18,516 nt of DNA, from the NCBI GenBank assembly GCA_035502655.1, contig DATJUF010000219.1:1-18516 (forward strand). The letters are read 5' to 3'. The translations under genes and the position numbers were made by a program. Each line of letters starts with the position of its first letter. The stretch's first letter is position 1. Under the pieces are notes generated by a model. The model ran no database searches. It was not told the origin of the DNA and worked only from the letters and a program-made list of their open reading frames with translations. Below are positions 7,801 through 14,081 of the stretch, in pieces. The DNA is from DATJUF01 sp035502655. Lineage in GTDB: Bacteria > Desulfobacterota > Binatia > Binatales > Binataceae.

Positions 7801-7850
7801 GGGGTTGCAAGCAACCCCTATGCGGCCTTTACGGGTTCGCAAGCGAACCC
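7801..7850. repeat. Two related short palindromes (REP-like)
   Basis: GGGGTTGC-AA-GCAACCCC (7801-7818) and GGGTTCGC-AA-GCGAACCC (7833-7850) are both perfect 8-bp inverted repeats around AA. Both are followed by CTA. They differ by a few compensated bases, so the pairing is kept while the sequence varies, which is the mark of a dispersed palindromic repeat family. Whether further copies occur elsewhere cannot be seen here. Confidence 0.7.
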
Positions 7851-7978
7851 TACCGCCGACAGCATAAAGAAGAGCGGGAAGGCTGTCGATGCGGCAGCCA
7901 GCGGGTTTACTCTTCCTGTTCGCGGCTTAGGGCGTCAATATCAGCAAATCCTCGAAACGTAGGCGCAGTTTGAACCAC

Positions 7979-8018
7979 TTGTGATGACTTTTTTAATGCA
8001 AATAGTTGTGAAGACTTT
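7979..8018 (+). repeat. 13-bp direct repeat over the ptsP promoter region
   Basis: TTGTGATGACTTT (7979-7991) and TTGTGAAGACTTT (8006-8018) match at 12 of 13 bases and begin 27 bp apart, roughly 2.6 helical turns. The second copy contains the proposed -35 box of ptsP. This could be a tandem binding site for a regulator, or the trace of a small duplication. Confidence 0.45.
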
Positions 8019-8035
8019 AACCTGCGGGATAAAAT
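8006..8035 (+). promoter_or_regulatory. Probable sigma-70-type promoter of ptsP
   Basis: TTGTGA (8006-8011, 4 of 6 to consensus) and TAAAAT (8030-8035, 5 of 6) are separated by 18 bp. This would give a transcript start near 8042 and a leader of under 20 nt before the ATG at 8059, where no clear Shine-Dalgarno site is seen. Confidence 0.4.
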
Positions 8036-8058
8036 TCAATCTCAATCCAGTATAGATC

Positions 8059-10434
8059 ATGGCAGCTAATCACGACCGTTTCGCGCTGATCGAGATTATC
8101 TCGGGGATCGGCAGCGAACCGCCCGGCGATTTGCGCGAGACGCTCGATCGGATAGTCAAAAGTATTGCGACCGGGATGGAGGTCGAGGTTTGTTCGCTGT
8201 ACCTCTTCGACGCGCGTCGTGAACGGTTGGTCCTCCGCTCCACACTTGGCTTGGATCGGGATTCGGTTGGACGGGTTTCATTACATCCCAACGAAGGCCT
8301 GGTCGGACTCGTAATCGAAAGTTCTGCGCCGGTGGCAATAGAAGACGTGATGAGCCATCCGCGCTACAAGTATTTTCCCGAAACCGGCGAAGAACGATAT
8401 CATACTTTTCTCGGTGTCCCGCTGCAGGAAGGCGGGCAAAATCCAGCCGGCGTGCTGGTAATACAGACCTTGCGCCGGCGCAAATTTGGCAAGACTGAAA
8501 TCCGCCTGCTGCAAACCGCGGCGAGCCAGGTCGTACAGATTCTGTCGCATTTCCAATTACGCGAAACGCTCGCGACCAAAGAAAAGGAGCGCGACGAATA
8601 TCGGCGGCGGATGATCGAGGCCAACCGCCAGCTAAAGGGTTACGAAAAGGTTGGTGGAACGACTCGCGTCGCGCCGCGAATCAAGGTTCGGCGGCCACGG
8701 CTGGTCGGGCTGCCCGCGTCACCTGGATTCGCGCGAGGCTATGCGCATATCGTCAGCCCCCTGCTCGGTTCAGTTGATCGCACGCAGCGCGCACGCGACG
8801 TTAAGGGTGAATTGAAGCGGCTCGATGATGCGCTGGCGCGGTCGCGAAGCGAACTGGTGGCGCTCAAGACGCGGATGACGCCGCTTATGCCAGAGTCCGA
8901 TCTGAAGATCTTTGATGGTCATCGGCTGATACTCGAAGATGAGGAGTTTACGGATCGGATTCGGGATGCGATTAACCTGGGCTATGCCGCAGAGAGCGGG
9001 TTATTTCGTGTAATTGATGAGCTTAGCGCGTCTATGATGGCCGTGGCGGACGGATATCTGAGGGAGCGTGCGGCCGACTTCAGGGATCTGGGGCATCGGA
9101 TATTGCGCCATCTGCGCCAGGAAGAGAACAAGAGCGCTTTCACAAAGGCGACTATCCTGATTGCAGAAGAGCTAACGCTTTCCCAATTGACCATGATTTC
9201 ACATGAAAAGCTGGTCGGAATTGCGCTGCAATCAGGCGGAGTGACATCTCATGCAGCGCTTTTAGCCCGAGCCTTCGAACTCCCGACAGTAGTCGGGGTT
9301 GAGCATCTGATGGAATCGGTGGTCGAGGGCGATTCGCTGGTAATCGACGGCAATTCGGGAGTTATCTATGACAATCCGTCGAGCGAAGTCGAGCATGAGT
9401 ATCAAGGGTTAATCAAGCGCTACGACGCATTCAAAAAAGACCTGATGATTGATCAAGACCAGCCGACCATCACGCGCGATGGCCATCGTGTGCAGATGCT
9501 GGCGAATATCGCGCTGCTGGCGGATATCCAGTTGGCCTTGCGCTACGGAGCAGAAGGGATCGGCCTGCTGCGGTCGGAGTTCTCATTTTTGACTTACGAG
9601 GACTTTCCCGACGAGGAGCAGCAGTTAAAGCTTTACATTCAGATGCTTGATGCGATTGGCAGGCGTCCGGTTACGATCAGAACGCTTGATATCGGCGCCG
9701 ACAAATATCCGGCCTACTTGCGGGTTCCGCGCGAGGACAATCCCTTCCTGGGATGGCGTTCGATCCGGATTTCGCTGGAATTGTCGGGGATTTTCAAAGT
9801 TCAACTGCGCGCTATCCTGCGCGCGGCGGCGCGGCGCGACGTGCGTATCCTATTTCCGATGATCTCAAGCATCGAGGAGCTGCGGCGCGCCCGCGAGTTA
9901 CTAGCCGAGGCGCAGGAGGAGCTATTCAAAGAAGGCCTGGAACATAACCCGGATATCGAAGTGGGAATCATGATTGAGGTGCCATCGGCGGTGTGGCTGA
10001 CACCGCGGCTGGTCCATGAGGTCGATTTCTTCTCGATTGGCACAAATGACCTGATCCAGTACCTTCTCGCGGCGGACCGGAATAATCCCAAGGTAGCGCA
10101 TGTTTACGAACCGCTGCATCCGGCGGTTTTGAACGCGATTTCTGAGGTGGTGAATGTTGGACGCGGCGCGGGCAAGCAGGTATGTATCTGCGGCGAGATG
10201 GCCAGCGACCCGATTGCGACGCTCCTGATGGTGGGGATGGGACTCGATCAGTTGAGCTTAAGCCCTCTATTCATCCCGGTAGTGCGCAAGTTGATTCGCG
10301 AAACAGAATACGAAACGGCGCGCCATATTTCCCGCGACGTGCTGGAAATGTCGTCGGTGCAGGATATCAAAGGATATCTGGTAGAGCGCTATCGCGATCT
10401 TGGCCTGATCCAAATGGTCGAGATGTACCGTTGA
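8059..10434 (+). CDS. ptsP: Phosphoenolpyruvate-protein phosphotransferase PtsP (EI-Ntr), GAF-linked
   Basis: This enzyme takes phosphate from phosphoenolpyruvate on a histidine and passes it to an HPr/NPr-type carrier, starting a regulatory phosphorelay that usually links nitrogen, carbon or potassium status to gene control. The 791 residues show an N-terminal GAF sensor domain (about 10-165), a charged helical linker (165-205), and the EI N-terminal domain from LPASPGFARG at 218. The phospho-histidine site GGVTSHAALLAR has His398. The PEP-binding barrel (about 470-790) contains GIGLLRSEF, TLDIGADK, SIGTNDLIQY and the active-site cysteine Cys711 in ICGEMASDP. All key residues are present. 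The length is a little above the roughly 750 typical of PtsP. No ptsN, ptsO/npr or other PTS gene is in the window. It is divergent from the methyltransferase. Confidence 0.96.
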   Translation: MAANHDRFALIEIISGIGSEPPGDLRETLDRIVKSIATGMEVEVCSLYLFDARRERLVLRSTLGLDRDSVGRVSLHPNEGLVGLVIESSAPVAIEDVMSHPRYKYFPETGEERYHTFLGVPLQEGGQNPAGVLVIQTLRRRKFGKTEIRLLQTAASQVVQILSHFQLRETLATKEKERDEYRRRMIEANRQLKGYEKVGGTTRVAPRIKVRRPRLVGLPASPGFARGYAHIVSPLLGSVDRTQRARDVKGELKRLDDALARSRSELVALKTRMTPLMPESDLKIFDGHRLILEDEEFTDRIRDAINLGYAAESGLFRVIDELSASMMAVADGYLRERAADFRDLGHRILRHLRQEENKSAFTKATILIAEELTLSQLTMISHEKLVGIALQSGGVTSHAALLARAFELPTVVGVEHLMESVVEGDSLVIDGNSGVIYDNPSSEVEHEYQGLIKRYDAFKKDLMIDQDQPTITRDGHRVQMLANIALLADIQLALRYGAEGIGLLRSEFSFLTYEDFPDEEQQLKLYIQMLDAIGRRPVTIRTLDIGADKYPAYLRVPREDNPFLGWRSIRISLELSGIFKVQLRAILRAAARRDVRILFPMISSIEELRRARELLAEAQEELFKEGLEHNPDIEVGIMIEVPSAVWLTPRLVHEVDFFSIGTNDLIQYLLAADRNNPKVAHVYEPLHPAVLNAISEVVNVGRGAGKQVCICGEMASDPIATLLMVGMGLDQLSLSPLFIPVVRKLIRETEYETARHISRDVLEMSSVQDIKGYLVERYRDLGLIQMVEMYR

Positions 10435-10498
10435 GTCCCCACCGGTTCTGGCCTTTGATTTGCTAGCTTTTTTTGGGAGAATCAGTTGTCGATAGCTT

Positions 10499-10520
10499 TC
10501 CGCCAACCGATTTAGGCGGA
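10499..10520. repeat. Hairpin after ptsP
   Basis: TCCGCC and GGCGGA form a 6-bp stem around the 10-nt loop AACCGATTTA. No T-run follows, so termination is doubtful. It may be an operator or a weak 3' stabilising structure for the ptsP transcript. Confidence 0.35.
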
Positions 10521-10680
10521 CTAATCGTCAGGACGCTGTGTTGTTTGCACCCTTCTGACCGGTCGGTTAGAAATCAAACCGCGATTGGTGTAAAAACGGG
10601 TTTAGAATAATGAGACACCAGAGAGCCGCTACGACTACCACAACGTTCCAGGAGAGAACCGCTAAAACCTATGCTTCAAT

Positions 10681-10709
10681 TTGAAAGTTTGGCGTTGTTT
10701 GATTCTAAA
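10681..10709 (+). promoter_or_regulatory. Possible promoter of the radical SAM gene
   Basis: TTGAAA (10681-10686, 5 of 6 to consensus) and TCTAAA (10704-10709, 4 of 6) are separated by 17 bp. A start near 10716 would give a leader of about 70 nt. The weak -10 box keeps confidence low. Confidence 0.3.
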
Positions 10710-10786
10710 GACTGATATTGTGGCATTAAAGAACCGGGTAGAGCTCTCAAAATGGTGTGTTGCAAGGGGTGGCGAGGGAATAAACA

Positions 10787-12652
10787 ATGATCACGTTGGC
10801 CTTAATCGTTGGCCTGTTGGGCATATCCGCGACAATTCTTTACTGGTTGATTGGGCGCGGCCGATATGGTGGCAAGGACGCGCCGCTGGTGCAGCTTAGC
10901 GCGAGTGATCGGGCGCTGAGAGAAGGCTCGGTTAATCCCGAACCGTGCCGGACTATTAGAATTTATTTCATCAAACCGTCACGTTACGACGAAGAGGGGT
11001 ACGTCTCGGTCTTCCGTTTCGGCGTTCAGCCGAACAATACGCTGACTGTTCTCAACGCGCTGAACGATACCTACAATCGGCGTTTTTCAGCCGAGCGCAA
11101 CGTCTATCTCGACACGGTGATATGGGATGAAATCTGCGATGGCGTGGTGAGCCCTGAGACGATTAAGGCAATTAAGGAGAAGGCCGCCGAGGATGGTGTC
11201 GAGCTCCTGGTTGGGATGGCCGGTGTTCAGTCGAACCAATACCCTCGCGGGCGCGACATCGCGCTGCAATTCATCGCGCAAGGCATCCGCACGATCATGG
11301 GAGGCTTCCACGTCAGTGGCTACCCGGAATCACGGGGCTTTCTCAATAGCTGCGGAATTACAACGGTGGTCGGCGAGGCCGAAAACCTATGGGGCGAGAT
11401 CATCGAGGATTTCCTGCGCGGCGAGCTGAAACTGAGCTACGCCGTGACCGATGGAATCCGTGCAAAGACGGGCCAGGAAGACATCATCGTGCCGGTGATC
11501 AACGAGGCACAGCTTCCAGTATTGGATGATCGTTATCTGACCCGGTTCTTCAGCTCAAACATGACCACGATCGATACGTCACGCGGATGTCCGTTCACGT
11601 GCTCGTATTGCAGCGTCAAGAACGTGATGGGCCGGACGATGCGGTCGCGCGAACCCGCGGCTCTGATTAGCTGGGTTCGCGACGCTATAAGCAATCATGG
11701 AATTGAATCGCTATTTCTGGTCGACGACGATTTCTTCCGCAGCCCGCGCTGGGAAGAGATTCTAAATGGTTTGATCGAGATCAAAAAGGAATTCCCCAAG
11801 CTGTCGTTCATGATGCAGGTCGACGTGGATGCGTCGTGCTATGCGAATATCGAGGAAGGCGAGACCGAAACCGCAAAACATCGGCGGAGCCGGCGCTTCG
11901 TTGAACTGGCGGCTAAGGCCGGATGCTACCAGGCGTTCGTCGGCATCGAATCATTAAATCCTGACAATCTAAACTTCGCCACGAAGTATCAAAACACTGA
12001 CGACCGGCAGCACAAGCTGACCCTCGAGGACTCACAGCGGCGGGTATTCAAGAAATACGGGCGAGTGGTCGACAACTGGCATAAACATGGGGTCTCGGTG
12101 CATGCGGGCTATATGCTGGGCTTCCCATTCGACGGCCCTGACTGCGGGCGTATCGCAGCCAAGACCCTCAAGAAGATCGGCTTCGATATCGTATCGTTCT
12201 TCATCATGACGCCGCTGCCGGGCACGGAAGATCAGGTGCGCTACGCGAAAGAGGGCGCAATCATGGATTGGGACTTCAACAACCTTGATTCGCAGCACGT
12301 GACGTTGAAGCATCCAAGGCTTGATCGCGACACTTGGATGCGCGCCTATACCGAAGCCTTCAAGGGCTTTTATTCCATCCGCCGGCTACTGCATACGATT
12401 TTCACGGTTGCCGGTGGACGCGGATTGGCGGCCGAGCCGCGGCGCGCGACGGTTCGTCAATTCGTTTATTATTTCTTTAGCTATCGGCAGGGACGCCATC
12501 CGATGGTAGGTGGAGTGTGGCAGATCCGCCGGCGCGACGTTCGCCGCCTGGTGATGACCGATGAAGAGGCGCGGCATCAGTATCTCGGCGGACTGCGTTT
12601 CGACGCGATCCTGCGCGGCGAGGGCGGTGCTTTCGCGGCAGCACCGGCGTAA
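10787..12652 (+). CDS. Membrane-anchored B12-binding-like radical SAM protein
   Basis: The 621-residue product opens with one hydrophobic helix (residues 2-22) followed by GRGRYGGK, which suggests an inner-membrane anchor with the enzyme on the cytoplasmic side. Residues about 55-215 resemble the cobalamin-binding domain of B12 radical SAM enzymes, with GVELLVGMAGV, IRTIMGGFHVSGYPES and VVGEAENLWGEI, but the classical DxHxxG cobalamin motif is not seen. The radical SAM core has DTSRGCPFTCSYCSV with cluster cysteines Cys268, Cys272 and Cys275, then LVDDDFF and FVGIESLNPDN strands and an HAGYMLGFPFD segment. Residues 510-621 form an unassigned basic, aromatic C-terminal domain. GAGGGA seven bases before ATG 10787 supports the start. 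Related enzymes methylate or rearrange lipids, cofactors and natural products, but no substrate can be assigned. It stands alone between ptsP and a terminator. Confidence 0.88.
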   Translation: MITLALIVGLLGISATILYWLIGRGRYGGKDAPLVQLSASDRALREGSVNPEPCRTIRIYFIKPSRYDEEGYVSVFRFGVQPNNTLTVLNALNDTYNRRFSAERNVYLDTVIWDEICDGVVSPETIKAIKEKAAEDGVELLVGMAGVQSNQYPRGRDIALQFIAQGIRTIMGGFHVSGYPESRGFLNSCGITTVVGEAENLWGEIIEDFLRGELKLSYAVTDGIRAKTGQEDIIVPVINEAQLPVLDDRYLTRFFSSNMTTIDTSRGCPFTCSYCSVKNVMGRTMRSREPAALISWVRDAISNHGIESLFLVDDDFFRSPRWEEILNGLIEIKKEFPKLSFMMQVDVDASCYANIEEGETETAKHRRSRRFVELAAKAGCYQAFVGIESLNPDNLNFATKYQNTDDRQHKLTLEDSQRRVFKKYGRVVDNWHKHGVSVHAGYMLGFPFDGPDCGRIAAKTLKKIGFDIVSFFIMTPLPGTEDQVRYAKEGAIMDWDFNNLDSQHVTLKHPRLDRDTWMRAYTEAFKGFYSIRRLLHTIFTVAGGRGLAAEPRRATVRQFVYYFFSYRQGRHPMVGGVWQIRRRDVRRLVMTDEEARHQYLGGLRFDAILRGEGGAFAAAPA

Positions 12653-12675
12653 CAGGTTCAGATAACAATTCTGGG

Positions 12676-12710
12676 AAATGGCGCGGCGGCAAGGCCCTGC
12701 GCCATTTTTT
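12676..12710 (+). terminator. Intrinsic terminator of the radical SAM gene
   Basis: AAATGGCGC (12676-12684) and GCGCCATTT (12699-12707) form a perfect 9-bp stem around a 14-nt loop that can itself fold further, and the T-run continues to 12710. It lies 24 bp after the stop codon, so the DUF507 genes downstream need their own promoter. Confidence 0.85.
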
Positions 12711-12786
12711 GTCTATTCTACCTGCGCTAAGCTGAGAACCGGGATGGGCACTCAGAGGCCCAGAACTTATCTGAGCGGTTCACATT

Positions 12787-13059
12787 ATGCTAAGTGAGGC
12801 CCAAATCGACACGCTTGCAACGCATTTGGTGCAAGGATTGATAACTCGTGGCGTAATTCTACCTAAAGCCGACGAAAAGGACCTGATCGCGTGCGTGGTC
12901 GAGCTGATGTCGGAAAATTTCGAGACGGAAGCGCGAATTGATGAGGAAGCTGACCGAGTCGCGACAGAAGAGGCGCGGAAAGATTCCCGCCTCGACGTGA
13001 CCCGGCTGCGCGGGATGATCAGGCAGCGGCTAGCGGAAAAGAAAGGCTTCACGCTTTGA
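12787..13059 (+). CDS. DUF507 family protein, first of a pair
   Basis: The 90-residue product has the helical, highly charged look of the DUF507 family, small proteins of unknown function known from deltaproteobacteria-like lineages and Aquificae. It begins MLSEAQIDTLATHLVQGL followed by ITRGVI, has a central acidic helix (ETEARIDEEADRVATEE), and ends with RLRGMIRQRLAEKKGF, a C-terminus typical of one DUF507 subtype. It has no signal peptide, membrane segment or cysteine-rich site beyond a single Cys38. The ribosome site before ATG 12787 is weak (GAGCGG). The second DUF507 gene follows after 53 bp, so the two may act together. Confidence 0.75.
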   Translation: MLSEAQIDTLATHLVQGLITRGVILPKADEKDLIACVVELMSENFETEARIDEEADRVATEEARKDSRLDVTRLRGMIRQRLAEKKGFTL

Positions 13060-13062
13060 AAC

Positions 13063-13079
13063 GTCTTAAATATTTAGAC
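13063..13079. promoter_or_regulatory. AT-rich near-palindrome between the two DUF507 genes
   Basis: The 10-bp palindrome TAAATATTTA (13067-13076) is flanked by GTC and GAC arms, making a 17-bp near-palindrome 3 bp after the first DUF507 stop. It could be an operator or part of an internal promoter. No matching -35 box was found. Confidence 0.25.
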
Positions 13080-13112
13080 ATAAAGCTTGTGTACAACCGG
13101 AAGCCATAAGCT

Positions 13113-13391
13113 ATGAAGTTGAGCGAGCCGAGGATTCTCTATCTGGCGCGTGAATCGCTGGCCAAAATTCGAGAAGAGAAATTGGCCGAGGTTCCGAATT
13201 TTCAGGTCGCACTGCGCCACGCGCGTGAGCTGGTAGCCGATTGGAACGAGAAGGGTGATGCAATCGACGCGATTGTGCGGCGAAAAATCGCCTCTATCAA
13301 GCGCGGCATCGTTGAGGGCGGAGCCGAATGGAACATCCTTTATCGGCGCTACCGTGATGAGGAATTGCGGAAGAAGGGGCCAGCTCGCTAG
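13113..13391 (+). CDS. DUF507 family protein, second of a pair
   Basis: The 92-residue product shows the most recognisable DUF507 ending, IASIKRGIVEGGAEWNILY followed by RRYRDEELRKKG. It starts with KLSEPRILYLARESLAKI, which parallels the first helix of its neighbour (LSE..I..LA). Between them lies a shorter helix with RHARELVADW. The protein is cytoplasmic and highly charged, with no enzyme motif. CGGAAG nine bases upstream supports ATG 13113. It is 53 bp after the first DUF507 gene, on the same strand, and 346 bp before groES. The two genes look like diverged duplicates. The function of the family is unknown, and the nearby chaperonin operon has its own promoter. Confidence 0.85.
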   Translation: MKLSEPRILYLARESLAKIREEKLAEVPNFQVALRHARELVADWNEKGDAIDAIVRRKIASIKRGIVEGGAEWNILYRRYRDEELRKKGPAR

Positions 13392-13571
13392 CCTTTTGAT
13401 GGTCTCATTGGACAGTCGCGAAATCGTTTTGCCAAACTCTCTCCCGGTTATTCCGTTACAATAGGGAAACCTTAGGGTTGCTGCCTGGCAAATAGGCTCG
13501 GAAAAATCCCCGGGCTGCCTGAAAATTACCTGATTTTCTGTTACGTATTGGCTAAATTTCGCTGACGGTAT

Positions 13572-13599
13572 TTCAAATCGCCGACGATTTATTTATGAT
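13572..13599 (+). promoter_or_regulatory. Probable promoter of groES-groEL
   Basis: TTCAAA (13572-13577) and TATGAT (13594-13599, 5 of 6 to consensus) are separated by 16 bp. The predicted start near 13606 falls directly at the CIRCE operator, which is the normal arrangement for HrcA repression. A small inverted repeat, AAATCG-CCGA-CGATTT (13575-13590), lies across the spacer. Confidence 0.55.
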
Positions 13600-13607
13600 T
13601 TTGCGAG

Positions 13608-13634
13608 TTGGCACTCATTACCGTCGAGTGCCAA
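13608..13634 (+). promoter_or_regulatory. CIRCE operator (HrcA binding site)
   Basis: TTGGCACTC and GAGTGCCAA are perfect inverted 9-mers separated by exactly 9 bases. This is the CIRCE layout (consensus TTAGCACTC-N9-GAGTGCTAA) with one compensated A-to-G / T-to-C change in each arm. It implies control of groES-groEL by an HrcA repressor, whose gene is outside the window. Confidence 0.95.
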
Positions 13635-13737
13635 TTGACATTCATCAATTGGTGATTAGGTTTTCAGCGCGACCCTGCTGCGAAAATGAGCACGCTTAGG
13701 GGATAAAAACCAACAGCTAGGAGGCTGCTAAGGTACT

Positions 13738-14031
13738 ATGAGCAAAATTCGACCTTTAGGAGACAGGATTCTGGTAAAGCGGATCCAGGAAGAGGAAAAG
13801 ACCAAAGGTGGGATCATCATTCCTGATACCGCCAAGGAAAAGCCCCAGGAAGGGATGGTAGTTGCGGTAGGCAAGGGGAAGACGACGGAAGATGGCAAGC
13901 TGCTTACGCCCGACGTGAAGGCCGGGGACCGTATCCTGTTCGGCAAATATGCCGGCAGTGAGGTAAAGATCGAAGGCGAGGAGCACCTGATCCTGCGCGA
14001 AGACGATATTCTCGGCGTGCTCGAAGGCTAA
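13738..14031 (+). CDS. groES: Co-chaperonin GroES
   Basis: The 97-residue product is the heptameric lid of the GroEL folding chamber in the cytoplasm. It has the standard start IRPLGDRILVKR, the mobile loop EEEKTKGGIIIPDTAKEKP (about residues 18-36) that contacts GroEL, the GDRILFGKYAG core at about 63-73, and the usual ending LREDDILGVLEG. The length is normal. An AGGAGG lies 13 bases before ATG 13738 and a closer TAAGG four bases before it. The start matches the family. It forms the classical operon with groEL 50 bp downstream, behind a promoter with a CIRCE operator, so heat or protein-folding stress should induce it. Confidence 0.98.
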   Translation: MSKIRPLGDRILVKRIQEEEKTKGGIIIPDTAKEKPQEGMVVAVGKGKTTEDGKLLTPDVKAGDRILFGKYAGSEVKIEGEEHLILREDDILGVLEG

Positions 14032-14081
14032 GTCTGCGCGCGCTTTTAGATTCTTCCAACATATTTCCAAGGAGATAGCTT

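Larger units (their letters stand above)
7732..8058. other. Divergent intergenic spacer between methyltransferase and ptsP
   Basis: These 327 bases hold no convincing gene. The left half (about 7750-7850) is GC-rich and repetitive, with a 10-bp direct repeat TCGCGGACTC at 7752-7761 and 7781-7790, then two related palindromes. The right half (about 7960-8058) is AT-rich and carries the probable ptsP promoter together with a 13-base direct repeat. I found no convincing minus-strand promoter for the methyltransferase, although it must lie here. Confidence 0.6.
10435..10786. other. Intergenic region between ptsP and the radical SAM gene
   Basis: These 352 bases carry no convincing gene. They contain a T-run at 10467-10473 without a good stem, a hairpin at 10499-10520, an 8-bp palindrome GACCGGTC at 10557-10564 extended on its right to CGGTTAG, a possible promoter at 10681-10709, and the ribosome site of the next gene. 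A 24-codon ATG frame at 10610-10684 lacks a ribosome site. Confidence 0.6.
13392..13737. other. Upstream regulatory region of groES-groEL
   Basis: These 346 bases hold no gene. The first 180 show no clear structure and no good terminator for the DUF507 pair. Positions 13572-13634 carry the promoter and CIRCE operator, leaving a leader of about 130 nt before groES. Confidence 0.7.

Noticed and set aside
7752..7850. CRISPR-like interpretation of the repeats before ptsP
   Set aside because: There are only two copies of each element, the palindromes differ in sequence, spacing is irregular and there are no cas genes.
10467..10473. T-run after ptsP as an intrinsic terminator
   Set aside because: The bases in front do not form a stable stem.
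10610..10684. A 24-codon ATG frame (MRHQRAATTTTTFQER and on) before the radical SAM gene
   Set aside because: No ribosome site, no regulatory pattern such as a terminator-antiterminator pair, and odd composition. A leader peptide cannot be excluded but is not supported.
10681..10899. A 72-residue frame overlapping the start of the radical SAM gene
   Set aside because: It would start at a TTG inside the proposed promoter and overlaps a well-supported gene in another frame.
13429..13462. TTGCCA and TACAAT as a promoter for groES
   Set aside because: The spacer would be 22 bp, too long for a sigma-70-type promoter, and the pair at 13572-13599 fits the CIRCE position better.
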